From contig NZ_JACDTZ010000001.1 in assembly GCF_013978595.1 (NCBI RefSeq), forward strand, positions 1,178,001 to 1,242,000: DNA of 64,000 nucleotides, written 5' to 3'. This DNA comes from Corynebacterium haematomassiliense. GTDB lineage: Bacteria; Actinomycetota; Actinomycetes; Mycobacteriales; Mycobacteriaceae. Positions 34,474 through 42,371 of the stretch are shown here, in pieces. The notes beneath the pieces were generated by a model that was given only the letters and a program-made list of their open reading frames with translations, had not been told where the DNA came from and ran no database searches. Position numbers and translations under genes: made by a program. Each line of letters begins with the position of its first letter. Positions within the stretch are counted from its first letter, which is position 1.

Positions 34474-34516
34474 AATCGGGCGTATATAAGGTGCGGAACC
34501 TTATATACGCCCGATT
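34474..34516. repeat. 19-bp perfect hairpin
   Basis: AATCGGGCGTATATAAGGT (34474-34492) is followed after GCGGA by its exact complement (34498-34516). There are no T-runs. It lies in the non-coding left part of the transposon. Confidence 0.8.
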
Positions 34517-34773
34517 CGCGTTCAATCCAGACGATCCACTCAAAATCGCCAGGCAGTGCAATTTCGGACAAGACCAACTCGCCAAAGTCAACGATCTTGC
34601 CGAAGAAGACCACAACAAAGCCAACCAAGAAACAGGACGACCAGCCTTCTACGACAACGCTATCCCAACCGAATACAACCACTCGATAGGAATCAGGAAA
34701 GGCCCCATGAAATAGCAAGCAAAGTGTCCGCCCGGCGACACGCCGAACGGACACACATTTTGCTACTTAACCC

Positions 34774-34881
34774 CTCATCGCCACCCTGGCCATCGCAGGC
34801 ATCGCGGGTCTGATCTCCTTGATTGCCCTGCTGGCACCGTTCGCTGTGGACCGTGCCCTCGGCCCGATCGCTAAGTTCTAG
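34774..34881 (+). pseudogene. 3' end of a membrane-anchored protein gene, cut by the inverted repeat
   Basis: Immediately after the internal inverted repeat the frame reads LIATLAIAGIAGLISLIALL, then APFAVDRALGPIAKF and stop: a membrane helix and short tail like the C-terminus of a surface-anchored protein. Upstream in frame there is a stop inside the repeat, so the 5' part is lost. It converges with the intact secreted-protein gene 7 bp away. Confidence 0.6.
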
Positions 34882-34887
34882 CCAGAA

Positions 34888-35607
34888 CTACATGCCCAAC
34901 ATCGGCAGTTTGATGCCGAAGTGGGGCAGCGCGAAGACGAGGCCTGCGATCACCAGCAGCGCCGCAATTACCCCACCGACAATGGCAGGCACGTTCGCGT
35001 CCGCCTTGGCGGTGGGGTATTTCACGTCCGCTCGCATGCCCTTGGTGCAGGTTTCGGCGGCGGTGGCGTCGGCGTCGTCGATAAGCATGCTCTTCGCGGC
35101 GACCTTCCCGGACGGGGTTTCCATCCACGCCTTGTACACGTCGCCATCCTTCGCGGTCAGCGGCGTCTCCATGCGCTTCGTGTCCTCCGGACCAACGCGC
35201 CACGAATTCGTGTCAATCGCCTCCAGCGTGCGATTCACCGTCGGCTCCGACTCCTTCATCGTCTTCTGCGCATCCGCATACTTTGCGACGAGACCCTCCG
35301 GCAACACCTTGCCAAACTCCGCCTTCTCACCCTTGAGCGCCTTCTCGTTCTCCGCGACAACGCCCGGGTAGACCTGCTCAATCGCCGCGATGAGGTCGCG
35401 AGCCTGCTCGTAGTCACCGATCGCCTTGGACTCGTCGAACCACGACTCGATGAAACGCTTCTCGGCCGGCGCAAGCTTCACGGCGCACACGCCGTCCTTG
35501 CCCTTTGCTGCGACGGTAGCGGCGTTCGCCGGGGTCGCGGCGACAGCGCCGAGTGCGAGCGTTGCTGCGGTTGCGTACGCGGCGATACGGGTGGTGGTGC
35601 TGGTCAT
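34888..35607 (-). CDS. Secreted protein with C-terminal membrane anchor, function unknown
   Basis: 239 residues from ATG 35607, behind a GAGGAAAA ribosome site. Signal peptide ITRIAAYATAATLALG-type with cleavage near ATPANA (residue 29), a helical, charged ectodomain with two Cys (GVCAVKL and AETCTKGM, possibly a disulfide), and a C-terminal helix AIVGGVIAALLVIAGLVFAL followed by a short tail. No LPXTG. It is cargo of the transposon. No known domain is recognised; divergent from the PLDc_N-like gene. Confidence 0.8.
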   Translation of the reverse strand: MTSTTTRIAAYATAATLALGAVAATPANAATVAAKGKDGVCAVKLAPAEKRFIESWFDESKAIGDYEQARDLIAAIEQVYPGVVAENEKALKGEKAEFGKVLPEGLVAKYADAQKTMKESEPTVNRTLEAIDTNSWRVGPEDTKRMETPLTAKDGDVYKAWMETPSGKVAAKSMLIDDADATAAETCTKGMRADVKYPTAKADANVPAIVGGVIAALLVIAGLVFALPHFGIKLPMLGM

Positions 35608-35745
35608 GATTTTCCTCCTCGGAGTGTGTGTACGGACCGTACCACCTCACTGTCCAGGAAGGCGTGTTGCGACAGCGTTAACGCGCGATGGTGGGAGGCG
35701 CTGGCCAAGTAGGATCTTGGGCGAAAACACAGTGTCAGAAGCAAT

Positions 35746-36054
35746 ATGATGAACCAGGGGTGGATGGAAATTTCACAAATGCAGTTAACCGCTTTGCAAG
35801 GCAATGGAGTTTCTCCATTAGAACCATCTCCGGTCGATTACGTTTTTATGCTGCTCACGTTGGCGGCTGTGGTGCTATTAGTTGCCAGTATCATTGTATT
35901 TTTCAGGCAACCTAACAGACGATGGTCGGATGTCTGGATCGTGCTCTTTCTGGTGTTCATACCCGTGGTAGGACCGTTGGCGTATCTACTGCATGTGCGG
36001 TCCCGCGGAAAGCGCGACAAAAGGGCCACATCTAACCCTCCGACACGCCGATAG
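35746..36054 (+). CDS. Small membrane protein resembling the PLDc_N family
   Basis: 102 residues. VFMLLTLAAVVLLVASIIVF and a second helix WIVLFLVFIPVVGPLAYLL followed by a basic tail (HVRSRGKRDKR) resemble the PLD-nuclease N-terminal (PLDc_N) domain: two helices with a Pro-x-x-Gly-Pro motif. Such stand-alone proteins include bacteriocin immunity proteins, but no function is shown here. The start is uncertain: ATG 35746, 35749 or 35764 (the last behind AGGGG). The stop lies just before the right inverted repeat of the transposon. Confidence 0.65.
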   Translation: MMNQGWMEISQMQLTALQGNGVSPLEPSPVDYVFMLLTLAAVVLLVASIIVFFRQPNRRWSDVWIVLFLVFIPVVGPLAYLLHVRSRGKRDKRATSNPPTRR

Positions 36055-36087
36055 CAGACACACTTTTTGCTACTTAACCCTCAGGCG

Positions 36088-36847
36088 CTAGTCATCGCCA
36101 CCATCTCGATCGCCTTCCCGGCAAGGCTGTTGCTGTTGCTGCTGTTGTTGTCTCCGCCGTGCCGTGGCGCGACGCAGCGCATCGAGTCGCCGCTGGTTCT
36201 CGCCGACAGTACGCAGCAGCCGATCGCGTTGACCGCCTACCGGTTTAACCAGTCGGGTGCGAGGCTTCGCGTATGCGGCGTGGTCGAGGGCGAGCGCATC
36301 ATCGTCAGCGAGCAAATGCTCGAAGTACTCAGCGTCAGTACCGTCAAACTCCGAGCGCTGGAATTGCCGAAATTCATCGTCCATCACGCGCTGTTCGAGG
36401 AAATCAAAATCGACCTGCCGCATATTCTCTACCGAGCTGTCGGGCGACCACGACGCGGGCGCACCGACTTGTTGGGGCGAGGACGACCCCGCTGAGGCCG
36501 CGCTGCTTCGCGCAGTGGGTTGCTGTTGTCGGCCCCAGCCTGCTGCGCATCTCGTTGTGCTTCGCTTCGGCTTCGGCCAACTGACGCTTCATCTTCTCGT
36601 CGTGGCCGTCCTTGTCGAAGATCTCGTTCATTCTCGCCGGGACGACCTACTCTATCTCGCTCTCCTTCATGCCCAACAGCTCGTCCTGCTCCGCTGTCGT
36701 GAACAGTGTCGGCAGTTGTTTCCGCGGCGGCGGGGGCGGTGTCGTTGTCGGTGTCGGCTTCGTCGGGGCTGTCGAGGTAGCGCCGTAGCGATTCGGCTCC
36801 GTTGGCACCTGCGATACCGACGGCTTGATCTGCTGGTGCGGGCGCAC
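36088..36847 (-). pseudogene. Degraded ORF with Pro-rich N-terminus and coiled coil
   Basis: The minus strand has MRPHQQIKPSVSQVP, a Pro/Thr-rich stretch and TTAEQDELLGMKESEIE, then an in-frame amber codon at 36647, continuing in the same frame with MNEIFDKDGHDEKMKRQLAE and AEAKHNEMRS; after a +1 shift near 36430 it continues with VDFDFLEQRVMDDEFRQF, ending in eight Gln. Product unknown. The 5' end overlaps the truncated integrase in antisense. Confidence 0.35.
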
Positions 36848-37593
36848 TCGTCCGCGATGGAGTCATTGCGGGCAACCCCATACGCGGGGCCAGGCTAGAC
36901 ATTCGAGCACAGGGGAAAGACGAAGTAGACGATCGTAGAACACTCACGAGCGAGGAATACGACACGGTTGTCAAGCACCTGCTCACGCGCGATATAAGCG
37001 GGCCGCTGGTGCAGCCGAAGAAAGGCGGGGCGCGGCAGTCAACAATCAACGCGCACGCCCGAGTTACGCGGCTGACGCTGCTACAGGCGGTAACAGGACT
37101 GCGCATCTCCGAAGCCAACCGCCTGCGCTGGGCACACGTCGAGGACAACGGCGAGAACATCATCATCAACGCGACCAAGGACATCGTCAAAGGTCGCAAG
37201 GGCAAGGAAAAGGGCCGCTACATACCAATTCTGCGTGAAGACGTAGCGGAATACCTGCGTACACACCGCGAGGACGAGGCGCACTACATCGTAGGCTCAC
37301 CGACGACGACGGCGAGGCCATGGGACGCGACCAACGCCGACGACAAAGTACCCGAGCTATACAAACAAATCGCCGACGAGACGGGTGTCGAGATTCTTCG
37401 CGACCTTCGCAGCCACTCATGGCGCGCCACACTGCACGGCGTGTACGCCGACGTGATGGACGCGAGGACACGGGCAGACATCTTCGGCCACACCGAGCAG
37501 ATCGCAGACGAGTACTACAACGACCGCGCCAACGTCGAAGCACTCATTCGAGCGACCGCGCAAGCACATACTTTCGTAGACACACCAAGGTAG
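36829..37593 (+). pseudogene. Tyrosine recombinase (integrase), N-terminally truncated
   Basis: The frame is open from 36829 (ALVRDGVIAGNPIRGARLD, then RTLTSEEYDTVVKHLL) to 37593; a TGA precedes it, and the arm-binding and most of the core-binding domain are absent. The catalytic domain looks complete: Arg in AVTGLRISEANRLRW, Lys in the beta-hairpin region (IVKGRKGKEKGRY), His-x-x-Arg in SHSWRATL, His in FGHTEQ and the nucleophile in ADEYYND. The first usable start in the remaining frame is GTG 37009. Presumed integrase of this island, probably no longer able to act alone. Confidence 0.8.
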
Positions 37594-37800
37594 ACATGCG
37601 TGCGCTGCAGTAAGTTGAACTAGCGAGCTGACACCAAGCTCGCAGCACCTTCTCCAAGCATCGATAGAGCTAACACGATAGAAATCGAGCCTGTGCCCAT
37701 ATCGACGAAGTGGCCGTATTGACTGATGCGAGTGGTCGGGTGTGATGTAGACTTCCCGCATGGCACGGGTGTGCGGTTGTAGTGGTATGAGCTGGGGTTA

Positions 37801-37959
37801 ATGCGCACGCGCATGGCCTTTTACTACGACTACGGCTATTTCCCGCTCGAGGAGTACGCCCGTATCGTGGCGGATTTACCCAATCATGATCTGGCTTACG
37901 CTAATGGCCTGGTGCGGGCGTTTGTTGCGTACTGCGCTCGTGAATCAGCCAAACAATGA
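37801..37959 (+). CDS. Short ORF, probably a gene remnant
   Basis: 52 codons: MRTRMAFYYDYGYFPLEEYA, RIVADLPNHDLAYANGLV, RAFVAYCARESAKQ. Amino-acid composition looks coding, but its last 59 bases overlap the 3' end of the TDT transporter gene and I recognise no family. The 200 bp upstream hold no gene that I can support. Confidence 0.35.
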   Translation: MRTRMAFYYDYGYFPLEEYARIVADLPNHDLAYANGLVRAFVAYCARESAKQ

Positions 37960-38893
37960 AGCGAACCGCGCACACCATCCAGTGCAGTGCCAAAACAACA
38001 AGCAGCATCTGACTGACGCCGTTTAGCCAGACAGCACCAGTAGTTTGGGACATGAAGTGCGTTCCGAGGCTCAGCGTGCCAACGGGAAATGTTGACCCCC
38101 ACCAACCTGGCGTGTAGGCCGCCCACCGGCTCACGGTGCGTGAGAAGTGCCGGGCCGCATACATCATCGGGCCGATTCCAAGAATGATCATCGTAGCCCC
38201 ATATGCGGCACCGACTTGTTCGCTGAACAGCAGCTGTGCTGCTGCCGTTGATTGCCCGACAATACCCAGCGGAATCCATGCCGTTCCACCCATCGTCGGC
38301 GGGATGGAGAGATGTCTTCGCGCAGCGGCTACATAACACCGCGCAAAGATGGGCAGAGCGGTGACAAGCGCGAGAATGAACGAGGCAGTTCCAGCTGCGT
38401 GGAACAGACCCGCGGCGAACGTGCTGTGAGCCTCAACGTAGCTAGCGAGCTGAGCTGCGCTTGTGGCCGCCACCATAGGCGACACAAGGGCCAGGCCCCA
38501 CTGGAAGGTGGGGGCGCCTGAAAACTTCTGTAGTTGTTTTATGCACACCACCCAGCTAAGCGGCGCCCCGATCCACCACGAAGCGAGTTGCCAATGCACT
38601 GCTCCGCTGATCCCGGTTGCGGCAGAACCCAGCGCCAGAATTCCCATGGACGTCATTCCCCACTGCGGCATCGACTGCGAGCTAAACCCAGGTTCACGAT
38701 AGTGCCACCACCCCGCCACCAGAGTGCACAGTATCCCGACACCGAGTACCAAGAGCAGCGGCGAAACAATCGGCACTCCATGCATATTGCTTAACGTGGC
38801 AAGAATTGAGGTGCCCATCAGTGACCCAGCCCACGCAGGACCCGGTGAAGGCAGATTCGAACTTGGCTGTGTCTGGGGACGCGTACTTGTCAT
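37901..38893 (-). CDS. TDT-family (SLAC1/TehA-type) transporter
   Basis: 330 residues from ATG 38893, with about ten membrane helices. PAWAGSLMGTSILATLSNMH at helix 1, SMPQWGMTSMGILALGSAAT and STFPVGTLSLGTHFMSQTTG carry the Gly-rich Phe-gate patterns of the tellurite-resistance/dicarboxylate transporter family. Substrate may be a C4-dicarboxylate, sulfite or another anion. A TAGCGT box seven bases before the start suggests a leaderless mRNA. Divergent from the LysR regulator gene, its likely controller. Confidence 0.85.
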   Translation of the reverse strand: MTSTRPQTQPSSNLPSPGPAWAGSLMGTSILATLSNMHGVPIVSPLLLVLGVGILCTLVAGWWHYREPGFSSQSMPQWGMTSMGILALGSAATGISGAVHWQLASWWIGAPLSWVVCIKQLQKFSGAPTFQWGLALVSPMVAATSAAQLASYVEAHSTFAAGLFHAAGTASFILALVTALPIFARCYVAAARRHLSIPPTMGGTAWIPLGIVGQSTAAAQLLFSEQVGAAYGATMIILGIGPMMYAARHFSRTVSRWAAYTPGWWGSTFPVGTLSLGTHFMSQTTGAVWLNGVSQMLLVVLALHWMVCAVRFIVWLIHERSTQQTPAPGH

Positions 38894-38964
38894 GCACCTC
38901 ACGCTAACTCTGCAGGATGTGAAACCAAGATGACGAGAGTGCATGTGCGGGTTACCATGCTCAC

Positions 38965-39861
38965 ATGTACCCAAAACTACCTGCGATAACAGATCTTGAG
39001 GCGCTCCTCGCTGTATCGCGCGCGGGATCCATCTCCCGCGCCGCTAGGGACATGGGAATGAACCAGCAGACACTGTCAACTAGGGTCTCTCGCGCTGAGC
39101 AGGTGCTTGGAGTCACCGTTTTCGAGCGCTCCCCATATGGGATCAAGGCCACCAAGAGTGGCGAGGTGGTACTCGAGGCGGTACCTGCACTGCTGACAGC
39201 GTGCGCTGATTTTGCTCACAATGTTGAGCAGGCACGCGCTGACAACCTCGCACGACACCTGACTGTGGCCGTGTCCAACACAGTGGCGGAGATCCACTAC
39301 CCGGTATGGGCAGCCGCGTTTCGTGATGCGCATCCCAAGGTCAAACTCACTATGGTCCATGGGAATTCCCAAGACGTTCGCGAACTCGTTGCTACCGGTA
39401 TCGCTGAGCTTGGGATCGTAGAGGGTGGTACGCCCCGACATGATCTCATCGAGACGGTGCTGTGCCCAGACGAGCTAGTGCTTGCGGTCCCCGCGCATTA
39501 CCTGTGGGCCAACAGAGAGTCGGTGAGCAGAGAAGAATTGCGCGCAACCCCACTCATAGTTCGAGAACCGGGGTCAGGAACGCGCCGGGTGATCGAAGAG
39601 GAGTTGGGCGAACTCGCCGACCCAGCCGGCGAGTTCGGCTCTTTGTCTGCGCAACGCGCGGGGATGATCGCCCTCGGAGCACCCGCGATCATTCCCCGGA
39701 GCGCCGTGCTGGATCAGGTTGCTTTGGGGGCGGCGGCGATCGTAGCCACAGAAGTCGCGTTCGAGCGCAGCATCTCCGCAGTCGTTCGCCGCGGTGCGAC
39801 GGTGCCCAAAGACGCGACAGCGTTTACCCGGCTTGCCAAATCTTTCGGAGCGCTCAGTTAA
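38965..39861 (+). CDS. LysR-family transcriptional regulator
   Basis: 298 residues. N-terminal winged helix (DLEALLAVSRAGSISRAARD, MNQQTLSTRVSRAEQVLGV, VFERSPYGIKATKSGEVVLE) followed by a periplasmic-binding-like effector domain (HLTVAVSNTVAEIHYPVW, GIAELGIVEGG, ELVLAVPAHYLWA). TACCAT lies six bases before ATG 38965. Divergent from the TDT transporter, so a substrate-responsive activator of that gene is likely. The pair is the only apparently intact physiological cargo of the island besides the transposon genes. Confidence 0.92.
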   Translation: MYPKLPAITDLEALLAVSRAGSISRAARDMGMNQQTLSTRVSRAEQVLGVTVFERSPYGIKATKSGEVVLEAVPALLTACADFAHNVEQARADNLARHLTVAVSNTVAEIHYPVWAAAFRDAHPKVKLTMVHGNSQDVRELVATGIAELGIVEGGTPRHDLIETVLCPDELVLAVPAHYLWANRESVSREELRATPLIVREPGSGTRRVIEEELGELADPAGEFGSLSAQRAGMIALGAPAIIPRSAVLDQVALGAAAIVATEVAFERSISAVVRRGATVPKDATAFTRLAKSFGALS

Positions 39862-40140
39862 ATCTTGGGGACGTCGTCGCCGTCATCGAACTCAAATCGG
39901 TTTGGCTGGAGCAGGTCCTCGCGGTTCACGACCTCCACGATCACCTCGGCAACAAGCTCGCGGGAGGTGGTGGATTCGGGGTTGCGGGGGGCGTCGAGAA
40001 GTGAAATGCCCTTGGAAGGCTCATCGGTGAGGCGGGTGAGACCGAGAATGGTGACCGGCAGTTCGGAGGCGTAAAGACGCTGGTCAACCGCCTACTTGGA
40101 CTCGACGTAGGCGTGCCACGAGCCCGCCCCGGTGCACGGG
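39858..40140 (-). pseudogene. C-terminal remnant of an NAD(P)-binding atypical SDR
   Basis: Reads FLNPCTGAGSWHAYVESK, then a TAG stop, then AVDQRLYASELPVTILGLTR, LTDEPSKGISLLDAPRNPES, TTSRELVAEVIVEVVNREDL and the stop at 39858. The pattern (Tyr-x-x-Ser-Lys, then a Leu-x-x-Leu-Thr loop and STSR-x-x-VA) fits the C-terminal half of NAD(P)H-binding, NmrA/SDR-type reductases. In-frame amber and a missing Rossmann half show decay. Overlaps the LysR stop by 4 bp. Confidence 0.65.
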
Positions 40141-40148
40141 TTCAGGAA

Positions 40149-40274
40149 CTAACGCTTTTTGCCGATGAGGAAGTAGCCGACCCAACCCAGCGTGTTCACC
40201 GCGCCGATGATCGGGGTCCAAAGCCACTTTGGACCCCGAATCTGCTTCGAGTTGGTGCGGGCTAGGTCCCGCAC
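40149..40274 (-). pseudogene. C-terminal fragment of a PLDc_N-like membrane protein
   Basis: VRDLARTNSKQIRGPKWLWT followed by PIIGAVNTLGWVGYFLIGKK resembles the second helix of PLDc_N proteins (Pro-x-x-Gly-x motif, then Gly-x-x-x-x-Phe-x-x-Gly-Lys). Upstream no start or first helix is visible. The stretch encoding RGPKWLWTP is itself a 12-bp perfect hairpin (40211-40237). Confidence 0.45.
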
Positions 40275-40276
40275 CG

Positions 40277-40426
40277 AATAACCGGAAACCAATCCCGAAA
40301 GTCGCCTACGCGCCCATGCTCGGTATGGAGACGTACGTGCGGGCCCGTGTGGACAAGGATTACTCGCATCTCGTGCAGCTGCGGGCCTCTGCAATCAACC
40401 AGTGCACATACTGCCTTGCTATGCAC
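40277..40426 (+). pseudogene. AhpD/carboxymuconolactone decarboxylase-like gene, 5' part
   Basis: NRKPIPKVAYAPMLGMETYV, RARVDKDYSHLVQLRASAIN and QCTYCLAMH match the active-site region of AhpD-like peroxidase/decarboxylase proteins, with the Cys-x-x-Cys motif (CTYC). The frame is cut by the IS21-family element at 40427; the duplicated target CTATGCAC (40419-40426) is the last of the gene here. It continues at 44531. Confidence 0.75.
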
Positions 40427-40520
40427 TGTTTAGAAGATCGAAATGGAAGCGGTGTGGTGAGTTTGTGGTAGCGCTTGAGTGGGGATCCGGTAGCGGGTCC
40501 CTGCTCAGGCGCTTTGTGTG

Positions 40521-41288
40521 TTACTGGTTAGCTTCCAGTCTCATGTTTGGTCCTTCGAGGGTGATGATTTCGGCGCCGGCGATGAGTCGGTTGAGGATGG
40601 ACTCGGCGATGACGGCGTCCGGGATGGATCTGTACCAGTCTTGCGGGGTGAACTGTGAGGTCACGATTGTTGATCGGTTGCCTTCTCGTTCGGAGAGAAT
40701 GTTGAAGAGCAGGTGCGCGGTGGCGGCGTCGACTGGGGTGGTGAGGAAGTCGTCGAGGACTAACACGTCGACGCTGATCAACTCGCGGGTGAGTTTGAGC
40801 CGGGCTGGGTCGTCGAGTGGCATTACTGCGAAGTGCGCGGCGAGCATGTCGGTGCGGTAGAACCTGGCGGAGTAGTCGTTGCGGCATGCTGCGGTGATCA
40901 GTGCTTGGGCGAGGTAGGTCTTGCCGACTGAGGATTTGCCCAAGATGACAATGTTTTGGCCCAGGTGGCACCATTGTCCGTGAGCGAGTCGGCTGACTTG
41001 TTCTGGGTTGATGTTGCGGTCAGGTGCGTAGGCGACGTCTTCGAGGCAGGCATCGGGGTTTGGCGATCGTGATGCCTTGAGCAGTTTGTTGATGCGGCGT
41101 TCGCGTCTGGCCGCGACTTCTTTGTCGAGTGCGTAGAGCACCTTTTGGGAGAAGGTCCACGTGTCGAAGGCTGGGTCGTTGGCGATGTCGATGACGCTTT
41201 TGCCGAAGGCTGTCATGCGCATCGCTGTGAAGTCCGCGAGGACGGATTCGTCGAGGAAGCGCTCTTGCGGCGGGGTCGGTGGGGTCAT
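40521..41288 (-). CDS. istB: IS21-family IstB ATPase
   Basis: 255 residues. AAA+ helper of IS21 transposition: Walker A ILGKSSVGKTYLAQAL, Walker B DVLVLDDFLTTP, sensor region RSTIVTSQFTPQDWY and the C-terminal VIAESILNRLIAGAEIITLEGP are typical of IstB/DnaC-like ATPases. It loads on DNA and regulates the IstA transposase. Start overlaps the istA stop (ATGA). Frame intact. Confidence 0.93.
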   Translation of the reverse strand: MTPPTPPQERFLDESVLADFTAMRMTAFGKSVIDIANDPAFDTWTFSQKVLYALDKEVAARRERRINKLLKASRSPNPDACLEDVAYAPDRNINPEQVSRLAHGQWCHLGQNIVILGKSSVGKTYLAQALITAACRNDYSARFYRTDMLAAHFAVMPLDDPARLKLTRELISVDVLVLDDFLTTPVDAATAHLLFNILSEREGNRSTIVTSQFTPQDWYRSIPDAVIAESILNRLIAGAEIITLEGPNMRLEANQ

Positions 41289-42371
41289 GGCGTTGTGGTT
41301 CCTTTCTTGATGAGGTTGTCCAGGCTGAACTGTGCTGCGCCACCGAGGTAGGCGCCGCTGGTGTCGCGTGTGGCAGCGGCGGGTGCGTGGGCCCGATGCC
41401 CAGGTGTGGCCGGTGCCGGTTGGTCGAAGCCGTGTGGTCGGGTTGCGGCTTCTTTGCGTACGGCGGCCATCATGTTTTTGACCGCGGTGTAGGACACCGC
41501 CCGGCGGGTCCCGTCGGAGGAGACCAAGCGCTTACATGCTTCTTCCAACACGAGCTTGTTGGCGTGTTTGCCCATTGACAGCACGTTCCTGCACGATTGG
41601 TACGCCTGGGCCGGGATTGCTTTCGCCGTGATCATTTCCTCGATGACGGTGCGTGTCGCCGGCCCGATCTTTTGGGCTTCGCGCAGGAAGTAATCGCTCG
41701 TCCACAGTCCCTGGGCGTGATCCATATTCGCCGGGATGTGGCCGGCATCGGTGACATACGCCCCGCGGGTGCGGGCAAGCGTGGGGGTTGTAACGGCACG
41801 GCCACCATCGAAGACCGTGAGCACTTGCCCGGTGATGCGCACATCGACAGTGCGGCCAACGAGCTGGGTCCGCACGGAGTACCACACGCTAGCTACGGTG
41901 ATGCGGCAATCTGGGGCGACCTTGGCGCGTTTCCATTCGTTGCGCTGCCACGGGGTATCGGGAAGCGCTGTCAACAGGTGCCTTTCATGCGCATCGAAAA
42001 TGTCTTTGCGGCTTGACTGCTGGTGACGAAACGGCACCGCCTGGTTGATCTGGTCAACCAGCTGCTGAATTCGCGAGTTGAGCTCGTCAAGGTCGACGCA
42101 CTGGTGGCCATCGAGTGCGTGGATGACCTTGTGCGTGACGATCTTGACTGCGGCTTCGACATTCGCTTTGTCTTTCGGCCGTTTCGCCCTCGTGGGCAGT
42201 GCTGCGGTGTTGTAATGCTCCAAAAACTGCTCGTAGGTGTCGTTGACCTTGCGGTTTCGATCCGCCGCGCTGATCGCGTTCGACGCAGTCGAGGCATTAT
42301 CCGGCACCACAACCTCAGGCACGCCCCCGAAGTAGGCGAACGCGTGGTGGTGGGCATCAAGCCAGGAATGC
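41285..42371 (-). pseudogene. istA: IS21-family transposase IstA, C-terminal part
   Basis: Continuation of istA after the IS256 insertion. It contains the rest of the rve/DDE domain, VPEVVVPDNASTASNAISAA with the second Asp, then AALPTRAKRPKDKANVEAAV with the catalytic Glu, followed by the beta-barrel and C-terminal domain to the stop at 41285. Separated from its N-terminal part by 1,441 bp, so no functional IstA is made. Confidence 0.9.

Larger units (their letters stand above)
34416..36080. mobile_element. Transposase-less 1,665-bp transposon with 26-bp TIRs and 8-bp target duplication
   Basis: Starts GGGTTAAGTAGCAGAAAGTG (34416) and ends with its inverse (36055-36080); the 26-bp terminal repeats differ at one base. 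Flanked by the direct repeat TCAGGCGC at 34408-34415 and 36081-36088. A third copy of the inverted repeat lies inside at 34748-34773, in the same orientation as the right end. Carries a gene remnant, a secreted-protein gene and a small membrane protein gene, but no transposase, so it must have been moved in trans or as a composite. Family not identified. Confidence 0.85.

Noticed and set aside
34491-34715. 74-codon ORF inside the miniature TIR unit
   Set aside because: It starts inside the hairpin, has no ribosome site, and the overlapping frames on both strands look equally likely.
37417-37761. Minus-strand ORF over the integrase 3' end
   Set aside because: Antisense to the recombinase catalytic domain; no start signal.
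40211-40237. A terminator in the PLDc_N-like fragment
   Set aside because: The 12-bp hairpin coincides with coding sequence for RGPKWLWTP and has no T-run; the palindrome is probably due to codon choice.
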